Shown: positions 1 to 12,175 of the stretch, piece by piece
Layout of the letters: each line of letters begins with the position of its first letter
Position numbering within the stretch: position 1 is the first letter of the stretch
Assembly: GCA_018398765.1 (NCBI GenBank)
Contig: JAHBMJ010003238.1
Span: forward strand, 1-12,175
DNA from: Chromera velia
Taxonomy: Eukaryota > Sar > Chromeraceae
Length of the DNA: 12,175 bases
Reading direction: 5' to 3'
Notes under the pieces: model-generated
Told to the model about the DNA's origin: nothing
Databases searched by the model: none
The model's input: the letters and a program-made list of their open reading frames with translations, nothing else
Translations under genes and position numbers: made by a program

Positions 1-1835
1 CAAGGGAAACAGTGCAGGAAGGAGGGCTTCACAACTAGGTTGGTTAGACCGGACAAGGGGCGGTCAGTAGGGGTTAGACAGGATTCCGAAGAACAGAGCA
101 CAGAGACAACATAATTCTTTTTTCACAAAGAAGTCACACTACACAGTGCAAAAGCTTGCAAATCGTTTTGCGTGTGTCAATGAGAAACTGTGAAAAAGAA
201 GAACAGGTCCGTAGGTAGATCCAGATGTTTAGACAGAGACCAGTACGGAGTGCTACAAATGAGAAAGGATGAACGAGTAAGGAGCACTTGCGTCGGGATA
301 GTATGGACCGCTTTCAAAGACTGACACACACGGAGTAAGTGGAAGACATTCAAATACATGAAAGCTGAGCAATTGGTCTGGGTGAAAAAATGTTTGGCAC
401 GACTGAGAGCTGTGCAAAGCTTCAGAAGAGGCGGTTAAAAAATGAAGGCTCCAGCAGACATTCGAGTATTTTTTAGATTCGAACTTGACTTTTTAATCCG
501 AACTTTTTAGGTGTTTTTGAAACAAAATCATCTTGTTAAAAAAAAAAAAAATTAAGCGTCACAAACCATTTTTTTTTATCATCTTTTTTTTTTCACTTTA
601 AAAAATGACCTCATTTAAAAGTGTATTTTTGAAAGTTTCTAGGAAAGTTTAGTGATTTAAATTTTTTTTCAATAACCAAGATATTGTATGCACTAGCTGA
701 TTCTGTGTATGGTAGTCTCATTAATTGGTAGGAGACTTGCATGCGGAGGACTCTACCAAAAGTCTATCTTTAAAACTAGTTGGTATAATAGCATGCGTGC
801 TTTCACTAAGTTTCGACCTAGTTTTATTTCAACATGATTCAATTGTATTAAACAGACTAGTTAACAGAGCAGAAAGAGTGTATACAATCAATTGAAATTA
901 CAATTCATTAACTTCAAACTTCGTGCAATCCGGATCAGGACAAGAAAAAAGTGAATATCTAGTATAATTCATTTAAAACTTAGCTAAAAATTTACAGGAA
1001 GAAGAGGGGAGGGGGGGAAAAAAAGGGTAAGAGGCATGGCAAGAGAAAACAGAGGGAAGCATGAATGAGAACAAGGTAAAAAAAAAGCCAAGACAATGCG
1101 CAAACACGTTCAAAAGCGCCCACATATGTAGACAAACTTTGATATGCATGCAGATACTCTCAATTCCACATACAAATCTACATGGAAATACATATATACC
1201 AACGCCCTAACACAAGAACGCAGACATAAGACTGCAAACAGAAACCAATGCTTGCTTCAGTGCATACACACTTGCAACATTTACATACATGGGCCTCTAG
1301 CCAGGAAATACTGCCTACATACACTCCAAACATCCGTGCATTCTTTAAAGAGCAGTCACATGCAGTCCCCCCATGTATCCATACGTACAGCGTCTATGCT
1401 TCCACTCAGATTTAAACACTTTACCTGGTAGCAGACAACTACTTCGTAGGTAAGACAAAAGCACTGCACAGCCACACCCAGCGGTACTATCTGATATAAC
1501 GAGAAAGAATGCATGCATGACCAGCCATAATGAGAGGTCCTCCCCATTGTACCCCTATATAACTCTCTCATCTACACCAGAGACACATGCGTACCTTTCT
1601 AGACGGATGCTTGCAAAAGGTTGAAAGGTGTAGCAAAGAGCCAGTCACAGCGTACAGTTCCAAAAGAAACGCAATTAAGGATGAACGAAATCGAACCAAA
1701 GTCAGTCGGCTTAATATATAAAGACACCTCTATGCAAAAATAAAGGCAGGGAAGTGAACATATTCATGAAAACATATCCAGATAGACATAACAGTATATG
1801 CGTAGACACACACACAGCTCGTATATTCAGAAATA

Positions 1836-1838
<3 letters not shown>

Positions 1839-1870
<32 letters not shown>
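1839..1870. repeat. (AT)n microsatellite
   Basis: About 16 uninterrupted AT units, followed by AT-rich imperfect sequence (TTATATTATAATATTA). No gene is nearby. Confidence 0.95.
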
Positions 1871-1875
<5 letters not shown>

Positions 1876-2153
1876 TATTATAATATTAGGCATGCAGACG
1901 TGCGGTGCACATGCAGGTTAATTGGGCAACATTCAATTAATTTTAATAATTTGCTTAGTTCACAGATACAAAGCCCACAGACGGACGCAGCAAGCTTTCA
2001 TACAGAACGCGGGGCGTTGACGCACAAGGCAGCACACTAAGTGAATAGCTGTATGAGAGAGCTATATAGCCAGTTTAGGATGTTAGAAATTGCCCGCATG
2101 GATGTGGATCGGGTTCAATCAGACTGAGCTTCACATGCATACACATTTTTCGT

Positions 2154-2540
2154 GCAATGCGCGCGGGGTCCATTACCCCAATAGGGTCTGCATGTACTTA
2201 TCTGCATGCATATCTGCATGTATGCATACAAGTCGTCGAAGAGCCCAGAGCATAGAAGGTACGAAAAAGACAATCTGACTGTAAAATTCATACAAAAATA
2301 TAACAAAATATAAAAAAAACACCAACACATAACGTTAACGTACGCATGCCCGCCCACGCTTGAAGACAGACTTCCTTCTTGGGGTGATTGTGATATTGTG
2401 GGTGGGAGGGTGGGTGGGTGGGGGGGGGAGCTAGCGGGGGGGGAGCCCAATCCCCCACAGACCCTATTGGGATAAAGATCCGCACGCGGTCACACACGAG
2501 AATGCATGCATGCATGGGGTGCGGACGGGGCGCGCATTGC
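2154..2540. repeat. Pair of related segments in inverted orientation
   Basis: GCAATGCGCGC (2154-2164) and CCCAATAGGGTCTG (2177-2190) recur as exact reverse complements at 2530-2540 and 2458-2471, in mirror order. The distance between the two blocks differs (12 bp against 58 bp), so one arm has an insertion or the other a deletion. The G-quadruplex tract lies between the arms. No coding capacity is seen inside. Confidence 0.7.
2400..2428 (+). other. G-quadruplex-forming G tract
   Basis: Five GGG runs separated by single bases (GGGTGGGAGGGTGGGTGGG) are followed by a nine-G run, then a second eight-G run at 2436-2443. This fits the G3+N1-7 quadruplex pattern with one-base loops. It lies in otherwise AT-rich, gene-free DNA. 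Confidence 0.85.
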
Positions 2541-2854
2541 GCATACCGAGGCACTTTGGAGTGAATCATTCCTACGTCCGCGAACGGCCGGACTTTTGTG
2601 GCAGACGTATACACAAACTTTATGTTTGTGCTCAGTGGTCCCAGCTTAGAAAATTCAATTAGCAAAAGTGAAATCAAGCTGGTCCAGAAAAAACTGGACT
2701 ATGGTAATGTATAAAGTAGTTGAAGAATTGTACCGGCAAAACTCTACAGCTTATGCACATAGCAAGAAAACATAATTTTTAGAATAATTTCTCCCTATAT
2801 ATATGCATACTGTGCAACATACAGTCTATGCAGTATCTTAGACTTTCAATCTTT

Positions 2855-2870
2855 AATTTGTGCACAAATT
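2855..2870. other. Perfect 16-bp palindrome
   Basis: AATTTGTGCACAAATT is a perfect palindrome with no spacer in AT-rich intergenic DNA. It could be a dimeric protein-binding site or chance; nothing nearby decides. Confidence 0.6.
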
Positions 2871-3308
2871 GAAATACCATTGATAGTCAATCAATTTTTA
2901 AAATATGATAAGATACAATAAAAAGAAAAAAATGGAAGAAAATACTATTAGCAAACGCCAGAGTGATACGATAATTTGACAATTTTTTTTCTGAAGATCA
3001 GAAGTTGTCACAAAAGATGACATAGTTCCAACGTGACTGAAACATATACTACGATACTACTGCATTAAAAAAAAAAATGAATTCAATACATATTACATTA
3101 TTTACATAATATAATTATTTTCGTTTTCGGATAGATGGAAAGTGAATGCCTCTGGATGGTGAAGGGAAGTTAGACAAGATCGTTCTATTCTCCTTTCTAT
3201 AGCGCTCCCCACACCGCGTGCAGTGCGAGACCACCATGCTTTGACAAGGTCAAGAAATTCTTGCTTTTTGTCGTCCCGTTCTATCGATCAGGAATGCTCT
3301 TTGATTAG

Positions 3309-7197
<3,889 letters not shown>

Positions 7198-7281
7198 CCT
7201 GCTCTTAGAACAACAGTGCAAGCTTCACAAAGTAATCTTCGTGCTTCGCGTGGTCGGCGGTCGCAAACCTGCTGAGCAGTG

Positions 7282-7293
7282 TATATATTAATA
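7282..7293 (-). promoter_or_regulatory. TATA-like element upstream of the aminotransferase
   Basis: TATATATTAATA lies about 85-95 bp upstream of the aminotransferase ATG in an otherwise mixed-composition spacer. The position is plausible for a core promoter element, but short AT runs are common in this DNA and no initiator is recognisable. Confidence 0.25.
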
Positions 7294-7400
7294 GTGGTCT
7301 GTTGGACAATTAACGCCTGGAAGAGTCTGTCTGGCACTCCGTCGGACGTCTGACCTTCATGCAAAAGAATTAATTAAGAAAAAGAGTTGCATGAGCTTTG

Positions 7401-7500
7401 CGTCGCCGGCCAGCCGGGCCGCGATCACCGCGGGTCCGACCGCGGGCTGCGGTTCGTGCGCGGCCGCGCATGCGATCAGTACCGGCTTGTGCAGGGCCGC
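7401..7500. other. GC-rich, CpG-dense island
   Basis: 78 of 100 bases are G or C and about 20 CpG dinucleotides are present, including a GCGGCCGC site. The flanks fall back to roughly half G+C or less. Frames on both strands are open through it, as expected for GC-rich DNA. A minus-strand frame reads as an alanine-rich peptide (KPVLIACAAAHEP), and a plus-strand ATG frame at 7391 runs 54 codons. It could be a shared CpG-rich promoter or a fragment of foreign or old coding DNA. Confidence 0.6.
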
Positions 7501-7785
7501 GCGCGGGATGCATGAGTCTGGCGTAAGAGGATCGATGCAGGATCAAACTGTCTGACTGCATGACTGACTGACTTTGCACATCTGTGGCAGTCACCTGAAA
7601 CACGTCTTCTTGATCTCTCCTCTGAACACAACTGTGAACCGAACTTCCTTCTTCGCTGTCCGCAAGAAATCGATCGAGACTGAAGAAAAAATTGGAAGCC
7701 TCAAATTTCTGTGAGTTTTTCGCTTTTGGATTGTCAGCCACTTGACGATCACCAACCAAGCACGCGTCTGTGCTTTGAGGCAGTC

Positions 7786-10279
7786 ATGCTTCACAATCCT
7801 TCAATGCCCATATGCGAGTGTGAGCTCCTCAGAGCTCACGTCAGGGCCCTGGAAAAAGAGAATTGCTGCCTTCGAGAGCGCCTCTCTCTGTATCAGCAAG
7901 CTGCTGTTGTCACCAGCGCCCCTTCTCCTCTTCCTGTTCCTCCGCCGACCGGGAATGCGGGAATGCCTTCGCAGATGCAGCATGGTCTCCCTTCGAGGAT
8001 CGACAGAAGTGAAGATTTCCATCAGAAGGAGGTCATCGTTTCCCATTACAGAGATAACCAAGTGACCCTGTCAGGTCCCCAGGATCTCGTTCTCAGGAAG
8101 CCGCCTGACGGACAGACTCTGACCGAGACCCAGAAGGAAAATCACTTTCTGAGCAACCAGAACGGATGCAACCTCTTCATATTCCATCTCCCAGGGGACT
8201 GGAGAGAGGAGGACCTTCACAGGGTCCGTCCGAGCTAGAAGATGTGGGAAGGAAGGGAAGAAAAATGAGAAGGAGAAATTTCATTCTTGCTCATCTTTGC
8301 GTGTCTCCCTCCTTTTACATTCCTCCGACGCACTGTGCATGCTTCTTTTGTTTCCGTTTTTGGTGCTCCACCTGTGTACGCATTCATTTCCAGCTCCCAA
8401 GAACTGACCTCCTAGAAATTTCCCCATTTCTTTCATGTCCCGAATTTCAATCCTCCATCAATCCATCAAACGGGGCCAGCCGGGGGTTGTTTGCGTCGAC
8501 AATTCTTTCCTCTCCCTTTCTTTCTGTCTTGTTTATGTCGACCCCTTTGCTATTTCTTTCTCTGGCTTGAGTCTGTCGAGGCGCGTGAGCAGAACTTGCG
8601 CTTTCATGTGTGTGTCAACGTGCAGCACTTCCGGCGCTTCGGCACGATTCTCTCCGCAATCATCGCTCGGGAGAGCCAGACGGGTCGCAACAAAGGGTTC
8701 GGGTTCGTGCGCTACGATTCCCCGATGGATGCCCTGAAGGCGATCTCGGCAATGAATGGCGCCTGCGTGGCCGGCAAGCGTCTGTCTGTGCAGTTGAAGA
8801 AGACGACCCTCCGGAGGGAGGAAGAGGATGAGATGAAGGGCGCAGACAGGGGGTCCGCTGTGGTGGGAGAGAACGGGACCACTCGCATCTTGTCTGTGTC
8901 CTCCTCTGTGCAAAGAGACACCAGAGAAAGAGAGAGAGAGGTCCCGATGGTGCCCCCATTCGAATCCGCGCACTCCCTCAAGCAAGAGCAGGGACGCCCC
9001 GCCCAACTGCCAATGACCACCTGTGGTGATGGAGGTGGACTCTATATGGGATCGGCAGCTGACAGAAAGTCAGTGAGTGAGTGAGTCAGACATCGGAGGT
9101 CTTCTTTTGTGTGACCAAAAATGGATTCAGCGTCCTTGTTTCCTGGGTGGAGTCGGTGTCTTTCTTGTTTCTGCAAAAACGGCATCGCAGGATGGCTGGC
9201 TGTGGAAACAAATCTCTCTCTCTCTCTCTCCTCTCATTCAATCTACAACGAGGCAACTCAGGGTCAACTGGCTGACACACGATAGTTCAACCAGCACTTT
9301 GTATGATATCATCAAAAGTATCAAAATGACAAGACAATGACGAACAGTATTTTGCTCACCATCTCGATCCAACCAACCAACTTTATTCATGATGCACCTC
9401 GATCGGGTTTGTTTCACATGATGACCCGATGATCCACTCGATCTGTCCGTCGGTGGACTTGGGCTGTTTTCTTTTTTTTTTTATTGGTTGATTGATTGAT
9501 TCTTTGTCTATCTATCTGTCTGTCTATCTGTTCGCAGGCAGAAGAAGAAAAAGAAGAAAGCCTTCAAGCTCGTCTCTGGCGGTATGATGACTGCAGACTT
9601 TGAGTTGGAGTCACAGCAGCCAGAAGCTGAGGCAGCAGGAGGAGTGGCCGTCCCTTCCGCAGCCTCCCTCCTCTCCTTTCCTCCTGGCAATGCCGTCATG
9701 ATGCAGCCCCCCATGCAGACAGAAATCCAAATGCGCAACACCCATGCAGCTTCCTCCTCCTCACCCGCCGAGTACTCACCTCAACGGGGCTACCACCAGG
9801 CTCCCCAGACCCTCCCCCCTCCACCTGCCCCCACTCGACCTTGCCATCCCGTCCCCGAGTCTGTCGAGGCAGTCTTCGAGGAAACCCCGAGTCTCCTCAA
9901 TCAGGGAAGTCACCCCCCCCAGATCCTCAAACCCCCCCTTGTCTCTGCTCCTCCCATTACGTCGTCCACCTGCACCTCCGCCGGTCTGATGGCTCTTCCG
10001 ACCGCCCCCCCTGCTCCTCCTGCGACTGCTGTGCGAGCGCCGGACTCCCAACGTGGGCATGGGGGAATGCCCACGACGCCCCACGGCCCCGTGGCGGTGT
10101 CCGTGTCGCCCTCTCCTGCCAGGAGGCCTGGCGAGACGATGCCGGATCATAACGACGTCCTATTTCCCCCCCCCGGCCTATGGGGAGGCCCCGGGGGGGG
10201 CTTGTGGGGTCCGCCAATCTCGAGGGCGAGTGAGCAGGGCGGTGGGCCGGATGCCTCCGTCGATGCCTTCCTTGCGTGA
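7786..10279 (+). CDS. CELF/Bruno-like single-RRM RNA-binding protein, three exons
   Basis: Seen: exons 7786-8223, 8626-9068 (or 9080) and 9538-10279 (stop TGA 10277-10279). Phases agree and give 540 aa, or 544 with the alternative donor. The frame is closed upstream by TGA at 7681, and 7786 is the first ATG. Residues about 12-38 are Leu/Glu/Arg-rich (ELLRAHVRALEKE, then LRERL), a short possible coiled coil. The RRM spans about 128-205 and is split by intron 1 just before HFRRFG. RNP2 is LFIFHL (130-135) and RNP1 is KGFGFVRY (169-176), ending in RLSVQLKK. Family knowledge: this pattern resembles RRM3 of CELF/Bruno/ETR-3 proteins, which bind GU-rich RNA in splicing, translation and decay. Inferred: a role in RNA processing; the specific target is unknown. 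After the RRM come an acidic/basic linker, a lysine patch at 294-301 that could be a nuclear localisation signal, and a Pro/Ser/Ala-rich, probably disordered tail ending in a Gly-rich GLWG-repeat segment. Known animal CELF proteins have three RRMs; only one is seen here. Confidence 0.87.
8224..8625 (+). other. RRM gene intron 1
   Basis: 402 nt, phase 0. The donor GTCCGT follows CACAGG and the acceptor is CAACGTGCAG at 8616-8625. It splits the RRM after EEDLHR; joining to HFRRFG restores the expected first helix. Much of it is T/C-rich. The upstream reading frame ends only five codons into the intron, which supports the intron call. Confidence 0.85.
9069..9537 (+). other. RRM gene intron 2
   Basis: 469 nt with the first donor GTCAGT at 9069, phase 2. 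A second in-phase donor GTGAGT lies at 9081. Two further GTGAGT sites at 9073 and 9077 are out of phase. The acceptor is CTGTTCGCAG at 9528-9537, preceded by (TCTG/TATC) repeats as a polypyrimidine tract. The intron also has a (CT)n run at about 9212-9230. Confidence 0.8.
10052..10075 (+). other. Perfect hairpin inside the RRM gene's last exon
   Basis: CGTGGGCAT and ATGCCCACG form a 9-bp perfect stem with a six-base loop (GGGGGA). It encodes part of the low-complexity tail (QRGHGGMPTT), where the protein imposes little constraint, so it could be an RNA structure or a local inverted duplication. Confidence 0.6.
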
Positions 10280-10405
10280 TTGATGAGCGAACCAGGGAGG
10301 GAGGGAGGGAGGGACGCAATGATCGATCGAGGGAGGCGGGAAGGAAAGGGAACGGGAGGGGTTGATGAGGAGAAGAGTTGCATGAATTCATTTGCGTTGG
10401 ATTGG

Positions 10406-10541
10406 CCTTCCTTCCTTCCTTCCTTTTCTTTCTTTCTTTCTTTCTTTCTTTCTTTTCTTTGTTTCTTTCTTTCTTTCTTTTCTTTGTTTCTTTCTCTCTT
10501 TTCTTTGTTTCTTTCTTTCTTTTCTTTGTTTCTTTCTCTCT

Positions 10542-10573
<32 letters not shown>

Positions 10574-10601
10574 TTTTTTTCTGTCTTTCTTTCTTTCTTT
10601 C
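10406..10601 (+). repeat. 196-nt TTTC/TTCC pyrimidine tract with 21-bp higher-order repeat
   Basis: Only six G bases interrupt pure T/C sequence. Five of them sit in TTTGTTTC words at 10461, 10486, 10507, 10528 and 10549, spaced 25, 21, 21 and 21 bp. The last units alternate CTTTC and CTCTC endings, giving a 42-bp dimer. The tract ends exactly in TTTCAG followed by CAAATAC, a textbook splice-acceptor context. Confidence 0.92.
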
Positions 10602-10885
10602 AGCAAATACATACCGATCTCAACTGACATCGCAGGCTACACATAGATGTAGAAGTGCGAGTCAGTGGGGCGCATGGCATGGAAAAGTTTGAAGCGAGGC
10701 AGATGCAAGCACGGTATTCTTTCTTTATTCCTCCAACCCCTTCTTTCTGTTCTCCTTCACACACCCCCTATCCCTTTCTCCCTCTCCTTCTTTCTCTCTT
10801 TCGTTCTTTTCTTCTCTCTTTCGTCTTAGTCGAGAAAAACCAACCAGGTGGACCATCGCGTCTAGATCAGCAGTGAATGAAGAAT

Positions 10886-10911
10886 CGGTAGGCAGGCAGG
10901 CAGGCAGGCAG
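10886..10911. repeat. (GGCA)n microsatellite
   Basis: About six GGCA units in a row, similar to a GGCA-rich patch at 5664-5687 in intron 3. No gene is attached. Confidence 0.85.
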
Positions 10912-11415
10912 AAAATAAACCGAAAGAAAATTAAGGGAAGGCCGGTTGGTTTTTCTGAGTCTTCTCTCCCTCCTCACACTTACCGCTGCATGTTGTTTCT
11001 CTCCCAAGCAGTCTCTCTCTACACTTACGTACGTATTAATATATCTGTGTATGTGTATTTGCTCTTGTGCGTACTAAACAAAGGACAGTCATGGAAAGGG
11101 AGAAGAGAGGGGAGGGGGGACCTCAGGTCTGACCGACCCTCGTGCATTTCCTTCCTTCATCATCACTCCGTTTTGGTTTTCTTCTCTCACCTTCTTCCTT
11201 GCTTCCTTTCCGCCTGACTGACTGCACACACACAAACACAAACACGCACACACTCTGTCTATCTCAACGCTCATTCCGAGCACATCGCTCGTCCATTCTA
11301 TCAGCCCATCATTCCATCGGAAAGAGACGGACGAGAGAAAGAGATCGAGAGAGAGGGAAGGCAGTGGGGAGGAGCAACAGGCAGGTTGCCCGGCCCTCCT
11401 CATGCAATCGTCTTG

Positions 11416-11517
11416 GGGCCTTTCTGTGTGTGTTTGCGTGCGTCAGAGTGGGCCTTTCTGCGCGTGTTTGCGTGCGTCAGAGCGGGCCTTTCTGTGTGTG
11501 TTTGCGTGCGTCAGGGA
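11416..11517. repeat. Three tandem 34-bp units
   Basis: Units start at 11416, 11450 and 11484. Each reads GGGCCTTTCTG, then GTG or GCG variants, then TTTGCGTGCGTCAG. The outer units share GTGTGTG where the middle has CGCGTG. It lies just upstream of an ATG followed by a GTGAGT donor-like site. Confidence 0.92.
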
Positions 11518-11952
11518 GACAAGGAAGCATGAATCGGGTGAGTGAATGATCTGCTTCGTAAAGCAAACACGTCGCCCCCCTGTTTCTACCCACCTGTAGG
11601 TTTGGAAGGTTCAAGGCCTACTACAGAAGGCTGGGAAGAAAAGAAAAAAGATGTATCAAAAACCGACCAAAAAAAAAGAGACGAAGAGTGAAACAGAAAT
11701 GGGCAAGAGAAAGAGAGAAGCCAGCCTAGCGAGCTTTTGTATGCTTCCTCGTAACACCTGACGGAGAGCTAATTGCACAATGACGAAACAAAACAATGAT
11801 CGAAAGACGGAAGGAAGTATTGGAGGGACGAGTCTCTCAAACATAAATCATAAGACGGTACCTTTTTCCACTTCACATCTCTATCCGGCTGTGTCCATGC
11901 ATGTGTACGTGTGCTGATCGCGTCGTTCGATCTCCCCGTTTCTGCATTGCTG

Positions 11953-11953
<1 letters not shown>

Positions 11954-11986
<33 letters not shown>
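11954..11986. repeat. (CT)n microsatellite
   Basis: About 16 CT units (11954-11986). A separate TTTC tetranucleotide run lies at about 12026-12047. Both are simple low-complexity DNA. Confidence 0.93.
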
Positions 11987-11989
<3 letters not shown>

Positions 11990-12175
11990 TCCCACCCATC
12001 CTTTCCTTGCTCTTCATGTCGCTTTCTTTTCTTTCTTTCTTTCTTTGTTCATTCATTCAGGACTAGTGACTAGTTCCTGACGGTATCAATCCCTGTTTGC
12101 GTCCCCCGTTGCAGTGGGGGATAGACAATGGCATGGCTGCATGGCATCGGGTTTTTTCCTCCATTTGGGGCCTGG

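Larger units (their letters stand above)
1..3308. other. AT-rich intergenic region, no gene recognised
   Basis: No reading frame here has convincing family similarity, extended coding composition or supported splice sites. The longest frames (for example 2288-2677 on the minus strand) begin at a non-ATG codon and read through the G/C tract. The part nearest 3308 must hold the 3' UTR of the aminotransferase. Possible AATAAT-type poly(A) signals on the minus strand lie near 3105-3120, but no clear AATAAA is visible. Local items are listed separately. Confidence 0.7.
7198..7785. other. Divergent intergenic spacer between the two start codons
   Basis: 588 bp separate the ATG of the minus-strand aminotransferase from the ATG of the plus-strand RRM gene, so the spacer should hold both promoters and 5' UTRs. 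It contains a TATA-like stretch near the aminotransferase, an island of very high G+C at about 7395-7510, and a short TGAC repeat near 7553-7571. No transcription start can be fixed from sequence alone, and a non-coding first exon of either gene is possible. Confidence 0.7.
10280..12175. other. Downstream non-coding region
   Basis: Nothing here resembles a known protein family. The first part must include the 3' UTR of the RRM gene; the nearest AATAAA on the plus strand is at 10914-10919, about 635 bp past the stop codon, which is far for a poly(A) signal. The rest is dominated by pyrimidine-rich and purine-rich low-complexity DNA, plus a tentative small two-exon frame near 11530-11763 described under findings. 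Confidence 0.65.

Noticed and set aside
1144-1571. Overlapping plus (95 codons) and minus (71 codons) frames
   Set aside because: There is no family resemblance, the regional composition is non-coding, and the two overlapping frames are of similar length.
2288-2677. Minus-strand 129-codon frame in the 5' third of the window
   Set aside because: It begins at a non-ATG codon, runs through the G/C homopolymer tract as PPPP, and shows no recognisable domain or supported splice sites.
7370-7759. Minus-strand Arg-rich 129-codon frame in the divergent spacer
   Set aside because: It starts without ATG, and its Arg/Gly content follows from reading the GC island out of frame. The island itself is kept as a finding.
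8533-9006. Minus-strand 157-codon frame opposite the RRM exon
   Set aside because: It is antisense to a clear RRM exon, and its composition mirrors the sense codons.
10280-10646. Three plus-strand frames rich in FFLSFF that look like membrane segments
   Set aside because: They are translations of the TTTC repeat, open in all three frames, with no signal outside the repeat.

Overview
The window is a piece of a eukaryotic nuclear genome. It carries two divergent, intron-bearing protein genes with mostly GT-AG introns of about 250-1,080 nt. The DNA is extremely rich in microsatellites (TGAC, GA, CT, TTTC, CA, AT). There is no sign of operons, bacterial ribosome-binding sites or CRISPR. The gene style suggests a unicellular alga or alveolate, with a chromerid such as Chromera as my best guess. 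That guess rests on general appearance, and no marker gene supports it.

Layout. 1-3308: AT-rich, apparently gene-free DNA with an (AT)n run, a G-quadruplex-type G tract and a pair of short inverted repeats. 3309-7197, minus strand: a six-exon gene for a mitochondrial-type class-III (fold type I) PLP-dependent aminotransferase, 478 aa after splicing. All exon phases agree and all expected active-site residues are present. 7198-7785: a divergent intergenic spacer holding a sharp 100-bp island of 78 % G+C. 7786-10279, plus strand: a three-exon gene for an RNA-binding protein of about 540 aa. It has one RRM resembling RRM3 of CELF/Bruno proteins, a short N-terminal coiled coil, a lysine patch and a long Pro-rich tail. 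10280-12175: non-coding DNA with a 196-nt pyrimidine tract and a three-copy 34-bp repeat.

The two genes share an upstream region but have no obvious functional link: one is amino-acid metabolism, the other RNA processing. The most interesting biology is in the introns. Introns 4 and 5 of the aminotransferase carry two diverged copies of the same roughly 185-bp module in the same orientation, each lying downstream of a GTCAGT donor and TGAC-type repeat DNA. The exon 5/intron 5 junction is itself tandemly triplicated in a 27-bp unit, giving three in-phase candidate splice donors. A donor of the same kind (GTCAGT running into GAGT repeats) starts the last intron of the RRM gene. Together this suggests splice donors and introns formed or extended by local duplication and microsatellite growth, possibly through an introner-like element.
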